NCBI GenBank assembly: GCA_002327405.1
Contig: DCVO01000044.1
Span: 1-35,905, forward strand
DNA length: 35,905 bases
Direction: 5' to 3'
DNA from: Thiobacillus sp. UBA2186
GTDB taxonomy: Bacteria > Pseudomonadota > Gammaproteobacteria > Burkholderiales > Thiobacillaceae
Part shown: positions 1 through 8,232 of the stretch, piece after piece
How the letters are laid out: every line of letters starts with the position of its first letter
Numbering within the stretch: the stretch's first letter is position 1
Position numbers and translations under genes: made by a program
Notes under the pieces: model-generated
What the model was told of the DNA's origin: nothing
The model's database searches: none
What the model saw: only the letters and a program-made list of their open reading frames with translations

Positions 1-546
1 AGCCTTGCCTGACTTGACCAGGGAAACCGCCTCATCGCGCGTGACAATCATGTCCTGGTTGATGGTGGGAACAAATGTGCTGGCAGTCACTTTGACCGGC
101 GCATTGTTCAACGGCAACCCGGCCTGTGTCCAAGCCTTGATTCCGCCATTCAGAATCGATAGGTTGTTCAGTCCCAGCACCTTGAGTGTCCAGTAAATGC
201 GTGCTGCCGCACCAAAGTCCGTCTCGTCCTTGCCGCTGGACACCACAATCGCGTGCGTCTGAGGTGTCAGACCGAGAGACTGGACCAAAGTGGTGAGTTT
301 TTTGAGGTCTGGCAGCTCACCCGGGTTGCCAGCGGGGCCGCGCCAGGCACCATAGGGGGCATTCAACGCACCCGGGATATGGTTTTCACCATAGGACTTG
401 GGGTCGCGGATGTCGAGCACCCGAACGTCAGGAGCTGTCAGCTTGCCATTCACCTCTTGTGCAGTCAGCAGGGGCTGGGCAGACACGGAGGCCGCGCCGA
501 GTGCAAACACGGATGCGGCTAACAAACGAGTCAGATGTTGTTTCAT
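1..546 (-). CDS. Periplasmic rhodanese-family sulfurtransferase (C-terminus outside window)
   Basis: Reading the minus strand from the ATG at 546-544 gives an open frame of 182 codons that runs off the left edge. The product starts with a Sec signal peptide (about residues 1-23, basic MKQ, hydrophobic core, cleavage near SVSAQ). It continues with a rhodanese fold: VRVLDIRDP, HIPGALNAPY and GGIKAW are typical rhodanese landmarks. At the position of the catalytic loop this domain has SSGKDE, with Ser where an active rhodanese has Cys, so it looks like the inactive N-terminal domain of a tandem thiosulfate sulfurtransferase. The catalytic Cys would then lie in a second domain beyond the edge. 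It would act in the periplasm on thiosulfate or a similar sulfur donor; the substrate is inferred from the family. Confidence 0.8.
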   Translation of the reverse strand, partial: MKQHLTRLLAASVFALGAASVSAQPLLTAQEVNGKLTAPDVRVLDIRDPKSYGENHIPGALNAPYGAWRGPAGNPGELPDLKKLTTLVQSLGLTPQTHAIVVSSGKDETDFGAAARIYWTLKVLGLNNLSILNGGIKAWTQAGLPLNNAPVKVTASTFVPTINQDMIVTRDEAVSLVKSGKA

Positions 547-682
547 GGTGCTTTTCGCCAGAATGGAATAAGAATGGTATTTTGTTCTTCAATCAAAGAA
601 TAAAAAACGATTTTTAAATCATCTTAATATAACTTTTGGCAATAAAGCTTGGCATCCAGAAACACTTTCCGATCTATTTAAT

Positions 683-1477
683 TCATTTTGCAATTCCATG
701 CGGATAACAAAGCCCACCCGTGATTTCAATCGTAGTGGCGTTGAGCGCCTCGTTGCTCATGCAGTAGGTGATCATGTCAGCGATTTCATCGGGCTTGATG
801 AGACGACCGAGATGCACATCAGCCAGAATGGCTTTTAATGCGTCCTGATTCATTTGTGTGAGCAACGCAGTCTCGGTGTAGCCAGGCGCGATGCCGACGC
901 AACGGATGTTCTGGATCCCACGCAACAGAAATTCACCAACAATGATTTTGGGCATCCGCTCAATGGCAGCCTTGGCGGAGGAGTAGTTCAGCTGGCCAAT
1001 TTGTCCAACCTTGTTGACCGACGAAATCGGCACCAGCAAGCCAGGCCAACCACCATTGACCATCGCCTCGGCCGCATCTCTCAAGGTGAGGAATGTGCCG
1101 TTCAGGTTGACGTCGATGACGGAGCGAAATTTTTCCAGATCCAGCTTGCGTGAGACTTTTCCGGTCTGCTTGTCGAGTGAAAGCATCGTGCCATCGCGAA
1201 TGATGCCAGCACAGGTGACCGCCATGTTGAGTTGGCCAAACGTCTCGACTGTCAGCTGGATGAATCGGGCGGTGTCCTCTTCGCGGGTGACGTCAGCCTG
1301 AATCCCGATCGCCTCTCCACCCGCCGCTCTAATCTCGTTCGCCACTTGCGCAACCTGGGCATCATTGACGTCAACCACCGCTACTTTGACACCCTCGCGG
1401 GCGAGGCGACGGGTCACGGCTTGGCCGATGCCGCTTGCACCACCGGTGACAATGGCCACGCTGTCTTTGATCTGCAT
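683..1477 (-). CDS. Classical short-chain dehydrogenase/reductase (SDR)
   Basis: A 264-residue cytosolic NAD(P)-dependent oxidoreductase. The Rossmann motif TGGASGIG lies at residues 11-18, and an Asp (VVDV) at the end of the second strand hints at a preference for NAD(H). The catalytic tetrad is visible: Asn124 (DVNLNG), Ser152/153 (ISSV), Tyr165 and Lys169 (YSSAK). The usual NNAG is TCAG here. It resembles FabG/PhaB-type 3-oxoacyl reductases and hydroxyacyl dehydrogenases, but the substrate cannot be read from the sequence. It is transcribed alone, divergently from the MgtC-like gene across a gap of about 110 bases that should carry both promoters. The start follows the frame and the motif position. 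Confidence 0.85.
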   Translation of the reverse strand: MQIKDSVAIVTGGASGIGQAVTRRLAREGVKVAVVDVNDAQVAQVANEIRAAGGEAIGIQADVTREEDTARFIQLTVETFGQLNMAVTCAGIIRDGTMLSLDKQTGKVSRKLDLEKFRSVIDVNLNGTFLTLRDAAEAMVNGGWPGLLVPISSVNKVGQIGQLNYSSAKAAIERMPKIIVGEFLLRGIQNIRCVGIAPGYTETALLTQMNQDALKAILADVHLGRLIKPDEIADMITYCMSNEALNATTIEITGGLCYPHGIAK

Positions 1478-1591
1478 TCGTTCACTCCAGTTCGTTCTGC
1501 TGGGCAGAAAAAGGGAAAAAGACGTCTTGTCCTGCTATTCGTGTGAAAATCGTATGCAATTCTAGCCAGAAAATTTTTGGAGCCCGCCTGC

Positions 1592-2092
1592 ATGATCTCT
1601 GCTGATCTGCTGTTGCGTATTGCGTTGGCCGTGCTGGTCGGTTTTGTGATTGGCCTGAATCGCTGGATTCATCACAAATCCGCCGGTGCGCGTACCCATG
1701 CGCTTGTCGCACTAGGCGGTGCGCTCGCCATGGTGTTGATTGATGGACAGAGCGATGGAGAGCCTCAAGCCACGAGCCGGGTGTTGCAGGGATTGATCAC
1801 AGGAATCGGTTTCCTGGGCGCAGGTGTGATTTTGCGCGCCCAGCATGCTTATCGCGTGCATGGGCTTACTACAGCGGCTAGCCTTTGGACCTGCGCCTTG
1901 TTGGGGGCTGCGTTTGGAGCGGGGCAGTTTGATGTGGGTTTGCTCGCCACTGCCGCCACTCTTTTGGTGCTGATGTTAGGAGGAAAAATCGAAACGGCAG
2001 TCGGTCACCTTTTCGAAAAGAAAAAATCCACTTCTGTTGTTGCCAGCTCACCAACAAAGGCACAAGATCACGACCAAAAGAGTGAGTCATGA
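1592..2092 (+). CDS. MgtC/SapB-family membrane protein
   Basis: A 166-residue inner-membrane protein. The N-terminal half is the MgtC core: LRIALAVLVGFVIGLNR, then KSAGARTHALVALGGALAMV, then GLITGIGFLGAGVIL and VHGLTTAASLW. These segments and the GIGFLGAG/HGLTTAAS motifs define the family; four or five membrane helices are expected. The C-terminus is a short charged tail rich in Lys and Ser. I chose ATG 1592 over the upstream TTG at 1577 because GGAG lies at 1579-1582 with a 9-base spacer. MgtC proteins are linked to magnesium limitation and modulation of the F-ATPase, but short members often have unknown roles. Its stop overlaps the LrgA start (ATGA), so it forms an operon with lrgAB. Confidence 0.85.
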   Translation: MISADLLLRIALAVLVGFVIGLNRWIHHKSAGARTHALVALGGALAMVLIDGQSDGEPQATSRVLQGLITGIGFLGAGVILRAQHAYRVHGLTTAASLWTCALLGAAFGAGQFDVGLLATAATLLVLMLGGKIETAVGHLFEKKKSTSVVASSPTKAQDHDQKSES

Positions 2093-2451
2093 CCGCACAC
2101 CCCCTCACGGGATTGACCTGCCTGCTTCTGCTTCAGGTGATGGGTGAGGCGCTTTCCAGAGCGCTTGACCTACCTTTTCCAGGACCGGTGACGGGCATGA
2201 TTCTGCTCTTGGTCGCTCTCCGCTGGCAAGCCTTGCAGCAAGTTGTCTCCACTGCGGCGCCGGGACTGTTGTCTCACCTGTCACTTTTATTTGTGCCAGT
2301 CGGTGTGGGTGTCATGTCTCATTTGTCGGTCATCAGCGATTTTGGCTGGCAGATTGCGCTCGTGATCGTTCTGTCGACCTGGGCCGGCATGGTGGCAACG
2401 CTTGCCGTGCTTCGTTTTGGGCGAGAGCGCAGCGGAGCACGTCATGCCTGA
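2089..2451 (+). CDS. lrgA: CidA/LrgA-family holin-like protein
   Basis: A 120-residue inner-membrane protein with about four hydrophobic helices. The CidA/LrgA signature is clear: an N-terminal helix, then LPFPGPVTGMILLLVAL (proline-glycine rich loop entering helix 2), then LSLLFVPVGVGVM. The family is described as holin-like, or as transporters of small carboxylates such as pyruvate working with LrgB. The start overlaps the end of the MgtC-like gene by 4 bases, and its own 3' end overlaps the lrgB start by 8 bases, which implies translational coupling. The gene symbol follows the family; the function in this organism is inferred. Confidence 0.85.
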   Translation: MTAHPLTGLTCLLLLQVMGEALSRALDLPFPGPVTGMILLLVALRWQALQQVVSTAAPGLLSHLSLLFVPVGVGVMSHLSVISDFGWQIALVIVLSTWAGMVATLAVLRFGRERSGARHA

Positions 2452-3172
2452 CTTCGTTGAACTTTGGATCTATCTCTCCTCTACGCCGCTGTTCGGATTG
2501 ACCGCGACCTTGCTGGTTTACCTGTTGGCCAACGGCATCTATGAGCGTCTGGGACAACATCCCCTTGCTAATCCCGTGTTGTGGTCAGTGATCGTGTTGG
2601 CTTGTGGCCTCATCGTGCTTGGCGTGCCGTATCAGACCTATTTTTCGGGTGCCCAATTCATTCATTTTCTGCTTGGTCCGGCCGTGGTGGCGCTTGCCTG
2701 GCCATTGTGGGTCAGGCGCGCAGAGCTCAAGCGTCACGTGGTTCGCTTGGTACTGGCTGCAGTCGTTGGTGGTGCGGTGGCATCGCTGTCTGCTGTCGGT
2801 CTGTCGTTTGCACTCGGTCTACCGGTAGACATCACACTTTCCCTTGTACCCAAGTCGGTGACGGCCCCAGTTGCCATGGGCATTGCTGAGAAAATCGGTG
2901 GTCAGCCTGCCTTGTCAGCCGTGTTTGCCGTGTTGACCGGCTTGGTGGGGGCGCTATCTGGGAAATATTTGTTTGACTGGTTTCGCGTGCCCCGCGATCA
3001 CAAAGGATGGTCAGCGCGCGGATTTGCGCTGGGGACCGTTTCACACGGTATTGGCTCTGCGAGAGCGATTCAGGTCAACGCCGATGCGGGCGCCTACGCT
3101 GGATTGGCACTGGGGCTGCAGGTGATTCTGTCGGCGTTGTTGATCCCCGTGGTGTTTCGGTGGATCAGCTAA
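2444..3172 (+). CDS. lrgB: LrgB/CidB-family membrane protein
   Basis: A 242-residue polytopic membrane protein. Recognisable LrgB features are LGPAVVALAWPLW, VPKSVTAPVAMGIAEKIGG and the C-terminal RGFALGTVSHGIGSARAI followed by a last hydrophobic helix. ATG 2444 is chosen over the upstream frame opening because CGGAG at 2432-2436 gives a normal spacing and because the protein then begins close to its first helix. LrgB works with LrgA; the pair has been tied to murein hydrolase control and to pyruvate or glycolate transport in different bacteria. Position and overlap support co-expression with the MgtC-like and LrgA genes. It ends 70 bases from the convergent AEC permease; I see no clear terminator in that gap. 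Confidence 0.88.
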   Translation: MPDFVELWIYLSSTPLFGLTATLLVYLLANGIYERLGQHPLANPVLWSVIVLACGLIVLGVPYQTYFSGAQFIHFLLGPAVVALAWPLWVRRAELKRHVVRLVLAAVVGGAVASLSAVGLSFALGLPVDITLSLVPKSVTAPVAMGIAEKIGGQPALSAVFAVLTGLVGALSGKYLFDWFRVPRDHKGWSARGFALGTVSHGIGSARAIQVNADAGAYAGLALGLQVILSALLIPVVFRWIS

Positions 3173-3242
3173 ACGCACTTCAGATGATGAGTTCAATCTC
3201 TTGTGTGATTGCTGTGAGCGTTAGGCAGGGTTGATCAATCGC

Positions 3243-4190
3243 TCAAAAAGGTTTCTGTGCCTCGATCCAGGCAATCAAGATACTGAGCGTCAAGACCGAG
3301 CACACCGTCGTCAGCAAAATGGTTCTTGCACTCACAGCCCCATCACGCTGATACATCTGTGCCAGCATGAAAGGCCCCGTCCCAACAGGCAGCGCGGCCG
3401 TCAAGATAGCCACATAGGCCCATAGCCTGGGCATGTCAAACACCCAGAAACACAACACCAGGGTGATCAAGGGATGAAACACCAACTTGAGCACCACGAT
3501 CTGCAGCACCGCTGGGTTGTGGCTTTCAACAGGGTTCTGAGCTAAAAAGAGGCCAATCGCAACAAGTGCGCAAGGCACGGCGGCTGCACCCAGCAACTCG
3601 ATGTATCGATCGATGGAGTGGGGCATGTGAAGCCCAGATGCGGAAAACAGGACGCCAAGTACTGGTCCGATCAGAAGCGGATTGCGCAGGATCGCCTTGA
3701 ACACCTTGATGATCGCCGGCAGCAGGCTCCCGTCCTTGGCACGCAGGACTTCGATCAGGATCACGCATACCCCAAACAGCACCGACACGGTCATGAGGGT
3801 TCCGATGACAGAAGGCACCAGTCCCTCCTCACCGAACACGATCAAACAAAGCGGAATCCCCATGAACCCTGCGTTGGCGTAGCCTGCACTCAGGCTATGA
3901 ATGATGCGGTCAGTCGACTCCAGCTTGTTTTTCCTGGAGATCCACACGTATCCGATGCACGTGAGGAACACCCCCAGCGCATATCCCATCGCAAAGCCTG
4001 GTTGCGCCAGCTCATTCAGGGGCACGCGGGCCATCGATCGAAACAGCAGGGCGGGCAGGGCAAGATAAATCACAAACCGATTGAGCGCGTCGGTGGATGC
4101 TTTGCCAAACAGGCCTTTTTTTGCGCAGACCCACCCAGTGAGGATCAGTGCAAAAACGGGAAACGCGGCATCAATAATGGCGGTGAACAT
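3243..4190 (-). CDS. AEC-family permease (auxin efflux carrier-like)
   Basis: A 315-residue inner-membrane protein with about ten hydrophobic helices in two halves. Family marks include the N-terminal FPVFALILTGWVCAKKGLF, then LNRFVIYLALPALLFRSMA, and in the second half LVAIGLFLAQNP and ALPVGTGPFMLAQMY. AEC carriers move organic anions such as malate or malonate, or act as efflux carriers; the substrate cannot be told. I set the start at ATG 4190 (MFTAIIDAAFPVF) because homologues begin right at the first helix. The frame stays open to 4289, but that extension looks like untranslated upstream DNA. It is convergent with lrgB and divergent from the GNAT gene. Confidence 0.85.
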   Translation of the reverse strand: MFTAIIDAAFPVFALILTGWVCAKKGLFGKASTDALNRFVIYLALPALLFRSMARVPLNELAQPGFAMGYALGVFLTCIGYVWISRKNKLESTDRIIHSLSAGYANAGFMGIPLCLIVFGEEGLVPSVIGTLMTVSVLFGVCVILIEVLRAKDGSLLPAIIKVFKAILRNPLLIGPVLGVLFSASGLHMPHSIDRYIELLGAAAVPCALVAIGLFLAQNPVESHNPAVLQIVVLKLVFHPLITLVLCFWVFDMPRLWAYVAILTAALPVGTGPFMLAQMYQRDGAVSARTILLTTVCSVLTLSILIAWIEAQKPF

Positions 4191-4306
4191 CGATGGCTGG
4201 ATGGATAGTTGGAACGAAGGGGTGTTGGAGGCAAGCCTTGGCGCAAGTTTAACGATAATTCTTAGGCGAGGCGGTATGATCACGATCACGCCATCAGGGA
4301 GCAGTC

Positions 4307-4777
4307 ATGCAGCAACGGTCTAGCATTCAGATTCACATCGGCACTTGGGAACGTCTCAAGGGCGATGCCACGCCGATTCGTCATGAGGTGTTTGTCGTCG
4401 AGCAGCATGTGCCCGTGGAGCTCGAAATCGACGACATGGACGAGGTATCCATCCATGCGGTGGCCTATGATGCGGCAGGATTTCCAGTTGCCACAGGCCG
4501 CCTTCTGACAGACGGACATATCGGTCGCATGGCGGTGCTCAAATCTGCCAGGGGCCATGGCATTGGAAGCCAGATTCTTTCAACACTGATCGCTGAAGCC
4601 AGAGGAATGGGCTATCACAAAGTCGCGCTGCACGCGCAGCTGCATGCCATCCCTTTTTATGAGAAGCATGGATTTGTTGCCGAGGGGGAACCTTTTGATG
4701 ACGCTGGCATCCAACACAAAGTCATGATGCTGGATCTGACTGGCACATCTCTAAAAAACAAAACCTCAAATTCGTGA
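4307..4777 (+). CDS. GNAT-family N-acetyltransferase (ElaA/YjcF-like)
   Basis: A 156-residue cytosolic acetyl-CoA-dependent acyltransferase. The N-terminal PIRHEVFVVEQHVP is typical of the ElaA/YjcF subgroup. Motif A is RMAVLKSARGHGIGSQIL (RxxGxG/A pyrophosphate loop, about residues 74-91), followed by the motif B region ALHAQLHAIPFYEKHGFVAEGEPF. The acceptor substrate is unknown. GGAG lies about 7 bases before the ATG. The 3' end overlaps a hairpin that serves the tRNA on the other strand; the stop codon is in the loop of that hairpin. Confidence 0.85.
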   Translation: MQQRSSIQIHIGTWERLKGDATPIRHEVFVVEQHVPVELEIDDMDEVSIHAVAYDAAGFPVATGRLLTDGHIGRMAVLKSARGHGIGSQILSTLIAEARGMGYHKVALHAQLHAIPFYEKHGFVAEGEPFDDAGIQHKVMMLDLTGTSLKNKTSNS

Positions 4778-4788
4778 GAACTTGAGGT
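4753..4788 (-). terminator. Rho-independent terminator of tRNA-Leu
   Basis: On the minus strand a 7-bp stem (ACCTCAA / TTGAGGT, plus-strand arms 4763-4769 and 4782-4788) with a 12-base loop is followed by TTTTGTTTTTT. It lies about 50 bases after the tRNA 3' end and overlaps the end of the GNAT gene. Confidence 0.75.
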
Positions 4789-4838
4789 CAGTCAGAAGCT
4801 GTGAAGCGAATACAACCATAAATTGCTTTACACTTCGG

Positions 4839-4923
<85 letters not shown>

Positions 4924-4936
4924 ACGAAAGCCGCGT

Positions 4937-4964
4937 ATTTTAAGGAAAGTGCATAAATTGTCAA
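4937..4964 (-). promoter_or_regulatory. Sigma70 promoter of tRNA-Leu, overlapping the rnr start
   Basis: On the minus strand, -35 TTGACA (plus 4959-4964) and -10 TAAAAT (plus 4937-4942) are separated by 16 bases. Transcription would start about 7 bases before the tRNA 5' end. The -35 box overlaps the TTG start codon of rnr at 4958-4960. Confidence 0.8.
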
Positions 4965-7195
4965 CGAAGAAATCCGGTCGCGGCCGCGGCAAGGCATCAA
5001 TCTTTAAGGGGCTGCGTGCTCAGGACCCTTATCTGGAGCGGGAAAAGGCCAAATACGGCCAGCCTTTGCCTTCGCGAGAATTCGTCGTCCAGGTGCTGGA
5101 ACAGGAAGGCCGGCCGATGTCTTTTGGCGCCCTTGCCGGCCTGTTGAGCATCCACGAAGACGAATTGCCGCTGTTTCAGCGTCGCCTGGGCGCCATGGCG
5201 CGCGACGGCCAGTTGATGCAGAACCGGCGCGACGAGTGGTGCCTGCCGACCAAGCTCGATCTCGTGCGCGGTCGGATCGAAGGCCATCCGGACGGCTTCG
5301 GCTTCGTGGTGCCGGATGAGGGCGGCGAGGATCTGTTCCTGTCGCCCAAGGAGATGCACCAGGTGCTGCACGGCGACAAGGTGCTGGCGCGCATTTCCGG
5401 CGTCGATCGCCGCGGCCGCCCTGAAGGCAAGATCGTCGAGGTGCTGGAGCGCGGCTTGAAGAAAGTCGTCGGCCGCTATTACGAGGAGCACGGCGTCGGC
5501 TTCCTGGTTGCGGAAAACCGCCGCATCAACCAGGATATCCTGATTCCGCGCGAATATGCCGCTGGGGCAAAATCCGCCCAGGTGGTGACGGCCGAGATCG
5601 TCGCCTGGCCGACCCGGCATTCCGAGGCGATCGGGCGCGTGGTGGAAGTGCTGGGCGATTTCACCGGCCCCGGCATGGAAATCGAGATCGCGCTCAGAAA
5701 GCACGACCTGCCGCACGTGTTCCCGCCCGAAGTCGAGGCGCAGGCGAAGAAGCTGCCGAAGAAAGTGCTGAAAAAGGACTGGGAAGGGCGCGAGGACATC
5801 ACGCAGATTCCGCTGGTCACCATCGACAGCGAAACCGCGCGCGACTTCGACGATGCCGTCTATTGTGAAAAATCCGGCCGCGGCTGGCGCCTGCTGGTGG
5901 CGATCGCCGACGTTTCCCACTATGTAAAGCCCGGCGACGCGCTGGACGGCGAAGCCTACGACCGCGGCAACTCGGTGTATTTTCCGCGCCGCGTCATTCC
6001 CATGCTGCCGGAGGCGCTGTCCAACGGCCTGTGCTCGCTGAATCCGCAGGTCGAGCGCCTGTGCATGGTGTGCGACATGAAGATCAGCGCGCGCGGCGAC
6101 CTCGGCGACTACCGCTTTTATCCGGCAGTGATGTTCTCGCATGCGCGGCTGACCTATACGCAGGTGTGGGACTGGCTGTCGGGCGAGGAAAAACCGGGCA
6201 AGGAACACAAGGCGCTGCTGCCGCATCTGCAGAACCTGCAGCAGCTTTTCCACCTGCTGCAGAAAAACCGCCAGAAGCGCGGCGCCATCGATTTCGAGAG
6301 CGTGGAAACGCGCATGCTGTTCGACGACCAGGGCAAGATCATCCGCATCGAGCCGGTATACCGCAACGATGCGCACAAGCTGATCGAGGAATGCATGCTT
6401 GCGGCCAACACCTGCGCGGCCGATTTCCTGATCCAGAACAAGCGTCCGGGCCTTTACCGCGTGCACGAAGGCCCGACGCCGGAGAAACTGCAGGCCCTGC
6501 GCGGATTCCTCGGCGAGTTCGGCATGCAACTGGGCGGCGGCGACGAGCCGCAAGCCAAGGACTATGCCGCCCTCCTGGAGAAAATCAAGCCGCGTCCGGA
6601 CGCGCAACTGCTGCAGACCGTTATGCTGCGCTCGCTCAAGCAGGCCATGTACAGCCCGGACAATGCCGGCCACTTCGGCCTGGCCTACGACCATTACACC
6701 CACTTCACTTCGCCGATCCGGCGCTATCCGGACCTGATGGTGCATCGCGCCATCAAGGCGGGGCTGAACAAGGAAGCGCCGGGCAAGCTGCCGCTGGCCG
6801 AAATCGGCATGCATTGTTCCGCCACCGAGCGCCGCGCCGACGAGGCGAGCCGCGACGTGGAGTCATGGCTCAAGACCTATTACATGCGCGACCACATCGG
6901 CAACGTCTACACCGGCACGGTTTCCGCCGCCACCAGCTTCGGCATTTTCGTGGCGCTGGACGAGGTGTTCGTCGAAGGCCTGGTGCACGTCACCGAACTG
7001 GGGCAGGATTATTTCCACTACGACCAGGGCAAGCACTGGCTGATCGGCGAGCGGACCGGAAAAAGATTTCGCCTGGGCGATCGCGTCACGGTGAAAGTGG
7101 TGCGCGCCGACATCGAGACCAGCAAGATCGACTTCACCTTGGTGGAAGAAAGTGCGCACGAGGTTGAAGCGAAACGAAGGAAGAAAAACAAGTAA
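4958..7195 (+). CDS. rnr: Ribonuclease R
   Basis: A 745-residue 3'-to-5' exoribonuclease of the RNB family that degrades structured RNA and takes part in rRNA and tmRNA quality control. Order of parts: basic N-terminus (STKKSGRGRGK), winged-helix region (about 30-95), cold-shock/OB domains (RIEGHPDGFGFVVPDEGGEDLFL), RNB catalytic domain with IDSETARDFDDAV near residue 290 (metal-binding Asp cluster), YTHFTSPIRRYPDLMVHR, an S1 domain (about 649-732, GTVSAATSFGIFVALDEVFVEGLVHV) and a Lys/Arg tail. The frame is open back through the tRNA gene, but TTG 4958, preceded by AAGGAAAG at 4943-4949, is the sensible start. rlmB follows, as in many proteobacteria. Confidence 0.95.
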   Translation: MSTKKSGRGRGKASIFKGLRAQDPYLEREKAKYGQPLPSREFVVQVLEQEGRPMSFGALAGLLSIHEDELPLFQRRLGAMARDGQLMQNRRDEWCLPTKLDLVRGRIEGHPDGFGFVVPDEGGEDLFLSPKEMHQVLHGDKVLARISGVDRRGRPEGKIVEVLERGLKKVVGRYYEEHGVGFLVAENRRINQDILIPREYAAGAKSAQVVTAEIVAWPTRHSEAIGRVVEVLGDFTGPGMEIEIALRKHDLPHVFPPEVEAQAKKLPKKVLKKDWEGREDITQIPLVTIDSETARDFDDAVYCEKSGRGWRLLVAIADVSHYVKPGDALDGEAYDRGNSVYFPRRVIPMLPEALSNGLCSLNPQVERLCMVCDMKISARGDLGDYRFYPAVMFSHARLTYTQVWDWLSGEEKPGKEHKALLPHLQNLQQLFHLLQKNRQKRGAIDFESVETRMLFDDQGKIIRIEPVYRNDAHKLIEECMLAANTCAADFLIQNKRPGLYRVHEGPTPEKLQALRGFLGEFGMQLGGGDEPQAKDYAALLEKIKPRPDAQLLQTVMLRSLKQAMYSPDNAGHFGLAYDHYTHFTSPIRRYPDLMVHRAIKAGLNKEAPGKLPLAEIGMHCSATERRADEASRDVESWLKTYYMRDHIGNVYTGTVSAATSFGIFVALDEVFVEGLVHVTELGQDYFHYDQGKHWLIGERTGKRFRLGDRVTVKVVRADIETSKIDFTLVEESAHEVEAKRRKKNK

Positions 7196-7264
7196 CACAG
7201 AGGGAGCGGGGTGACAGAGGATCCCTTGGAATGATTTTCCTCTGTCCCTCTGTTGCCTCTGTGT
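7195..7264 (+). repeat. Intergenic long hairpin, G-rich arm then C-rich arm (rnr-rlmB)
   Basis: The 27-base arms 7195-7221 and 7238-7264 pair over nearly their full length (two mismatches and three G-U pairs by hand) around a 16-base loop. Ends are ACACAGAGG / CCTCTGTGT. The 3' arm is built of repeated CTCTGT units. The left arm starts at the last base of the rnr stop codon. It is one of several similar elements in this window and probably acts as an mRNA 3' structure or terminator-like element. Confidence 0.75.
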
Positions 7265-7290
7265 AAAATTTTTGAATTTGGAGTGTTGTT

Positions 7291-8022
7291 TTGGCCGATC
7301 GTTACATTTACGGGTTTCATGCCATTCGCGCGCGGCTGCGTGCGGCACCCGGCTCTGTCAAGGAGATGTGGGTCGACGAGAGCCGCCGGGATGCGCGCAT
7401 GCGCGACCTGCTGGCGCTGATGAGCGGCGCAGGTCTCACCGTGCGCACGGCCGACGGCGGCAGGCTGGACAAGATGGTCGGCGGCGCGCGCCACCAGGGT
7501 GTGGTGGCCAAGGTCGAGCCGGTGGCCATGGCGCGCACGCTGGATGAAGTGATGGAAGGCATCGAAGGCGCGCCGCTGGTCGTGGTGCTGGACGGCGTGA
7601 CCGACCCGCACAACCTCGGCGCCGTGCTGCGTTCTGCTGACGCTTTCGGCGCGCATGCGGTGATCGCGCCCAAGGACAAGGCGGTGGGACTCAATGCGAC
7701 GGTGGAGAAAGTCGCCTGCGGCGCGGCCGAAACCGTACCCTATCTGATGGTGACCAATCTCGCGCGCAGCCTCGATGAACTCAAGGAACATCGCGTGTGG
7801 ACCGTGGCGGCAGACGCGAATGCGGACAAGACCATCGCCCAGATCGACGCCAGATCCGGCATCGCCTGGGTGCTGGGCGCGGAAGGCGCGGGTCTGCGCC
7901 AGCTGACGCGCAAGACCTGCGACGAAGCGGCGCGCATTCCCATCGGCGGCTCGGTGGAAAGCCTGAACGTTTCCGTTTCGGCAGCGATCTGCTTGTATGA
8001 GAGTGCCCGTCAAAGGGGGTAG
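7291..8022 (+). CDS. rlmB: 23S rRNA (guanosine-2'-O)-methyltransferase RlmB
   Basis: A 243-residue SpoU/TrmH-type SPOUT methyltransferase, matching RlmB in length, which 2'-O-methylates G2251 of 23S rRNA in the peptidyl-transferase P loop using SAM. The N-terminal substrate-binding part (YIYGFHAIRARLR) is followed by the SPOUT core: LDGVTDPHNLGAVLRSADAFGA (motif 1, about 98-120), VLGAEGAGLRQL (motif 2) and IPIGGSVESLNVSVSAAICLYE (motif 3, knot). The start is TTG 7291 with GGAG at 7280-7283. The partnership with rnr is conserved in proteobacteria. A structured 210-base spacer follows. Confidence 0.93.
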   Translation: MADRYIYGFHAIRARLRAAPGSVKEMWVDESRRDARMRDLLALMSGAGLTVRTADGGRLDKMVGGARHQGVVAKVEPVAMARTLDEVMEGIEGAPLVVVLDGVTDPHNLGAVLRSADAFGAHAVIAPKDKAVGLNATVEKVACGAAETVPYLMVTNLARSLDELKEHRVWTVAADANADKTIAQIDARSGIAWVLGAEGAGLRQLTRKTCDEAARIPIGGSVESLNVSVSAAICLYESARQRG

Positions 8023-8041
8023 CGGTATGAGCAGGGAGCAG

Positions 8042-8155
8042 ACGGCGCAGCAGCGTTGTACCTCGGTACGCGCACAGCGGATGCGCCGTAATGGACTGAC
8101 TCCGCTGTACAGCTTCGCAGGTACAGGCGTTGCGTCAGTCCCCCGCGCAGCGGGG
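8042..8155 (+). other. Interlocking inverted repeats upstream of hpt (possible RNA switch)
   Basis: The 210-base gap between rlmB and the phosphoribosyltransferase holds four perfect dyads. Pair 1: ACGGCGCA 8042-8049 with 8082-8089. Pair 2: ACAGCGGA 8074-8081 with 8101-8108. Pair 3: GGACTGAC 8093-8100 with 8134-8141. Pair 4: CCCCGC 8141-8146 with GCGGGG 8150-8155 (3-base loop). CTGTAC 8105-8110 also pairs with GTACAG 8121-8126. Pairs 1 and 3 can form together; pair 2 crosses both. This is seen in sequence; a regulatory role is inference. A composite palindromic repeat is the alternative. Confidence 0.5.
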
Positions 8156-8232
8156 ATGCGACCGACCGCGAATGCCGCCAGCCACCGACGAGAAGCAGCG
8201 AGTAAAGGAATAACGGTTGAAGAGGTGGCGAC

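Noticed and set aside
8023..8232. Small protein genes in the rlmB-hpt gap (frames of about 80 codons on both strands)
   Set aside because: Both frames are products of the palindromes, have no ribosome binding site and resemble nothing.
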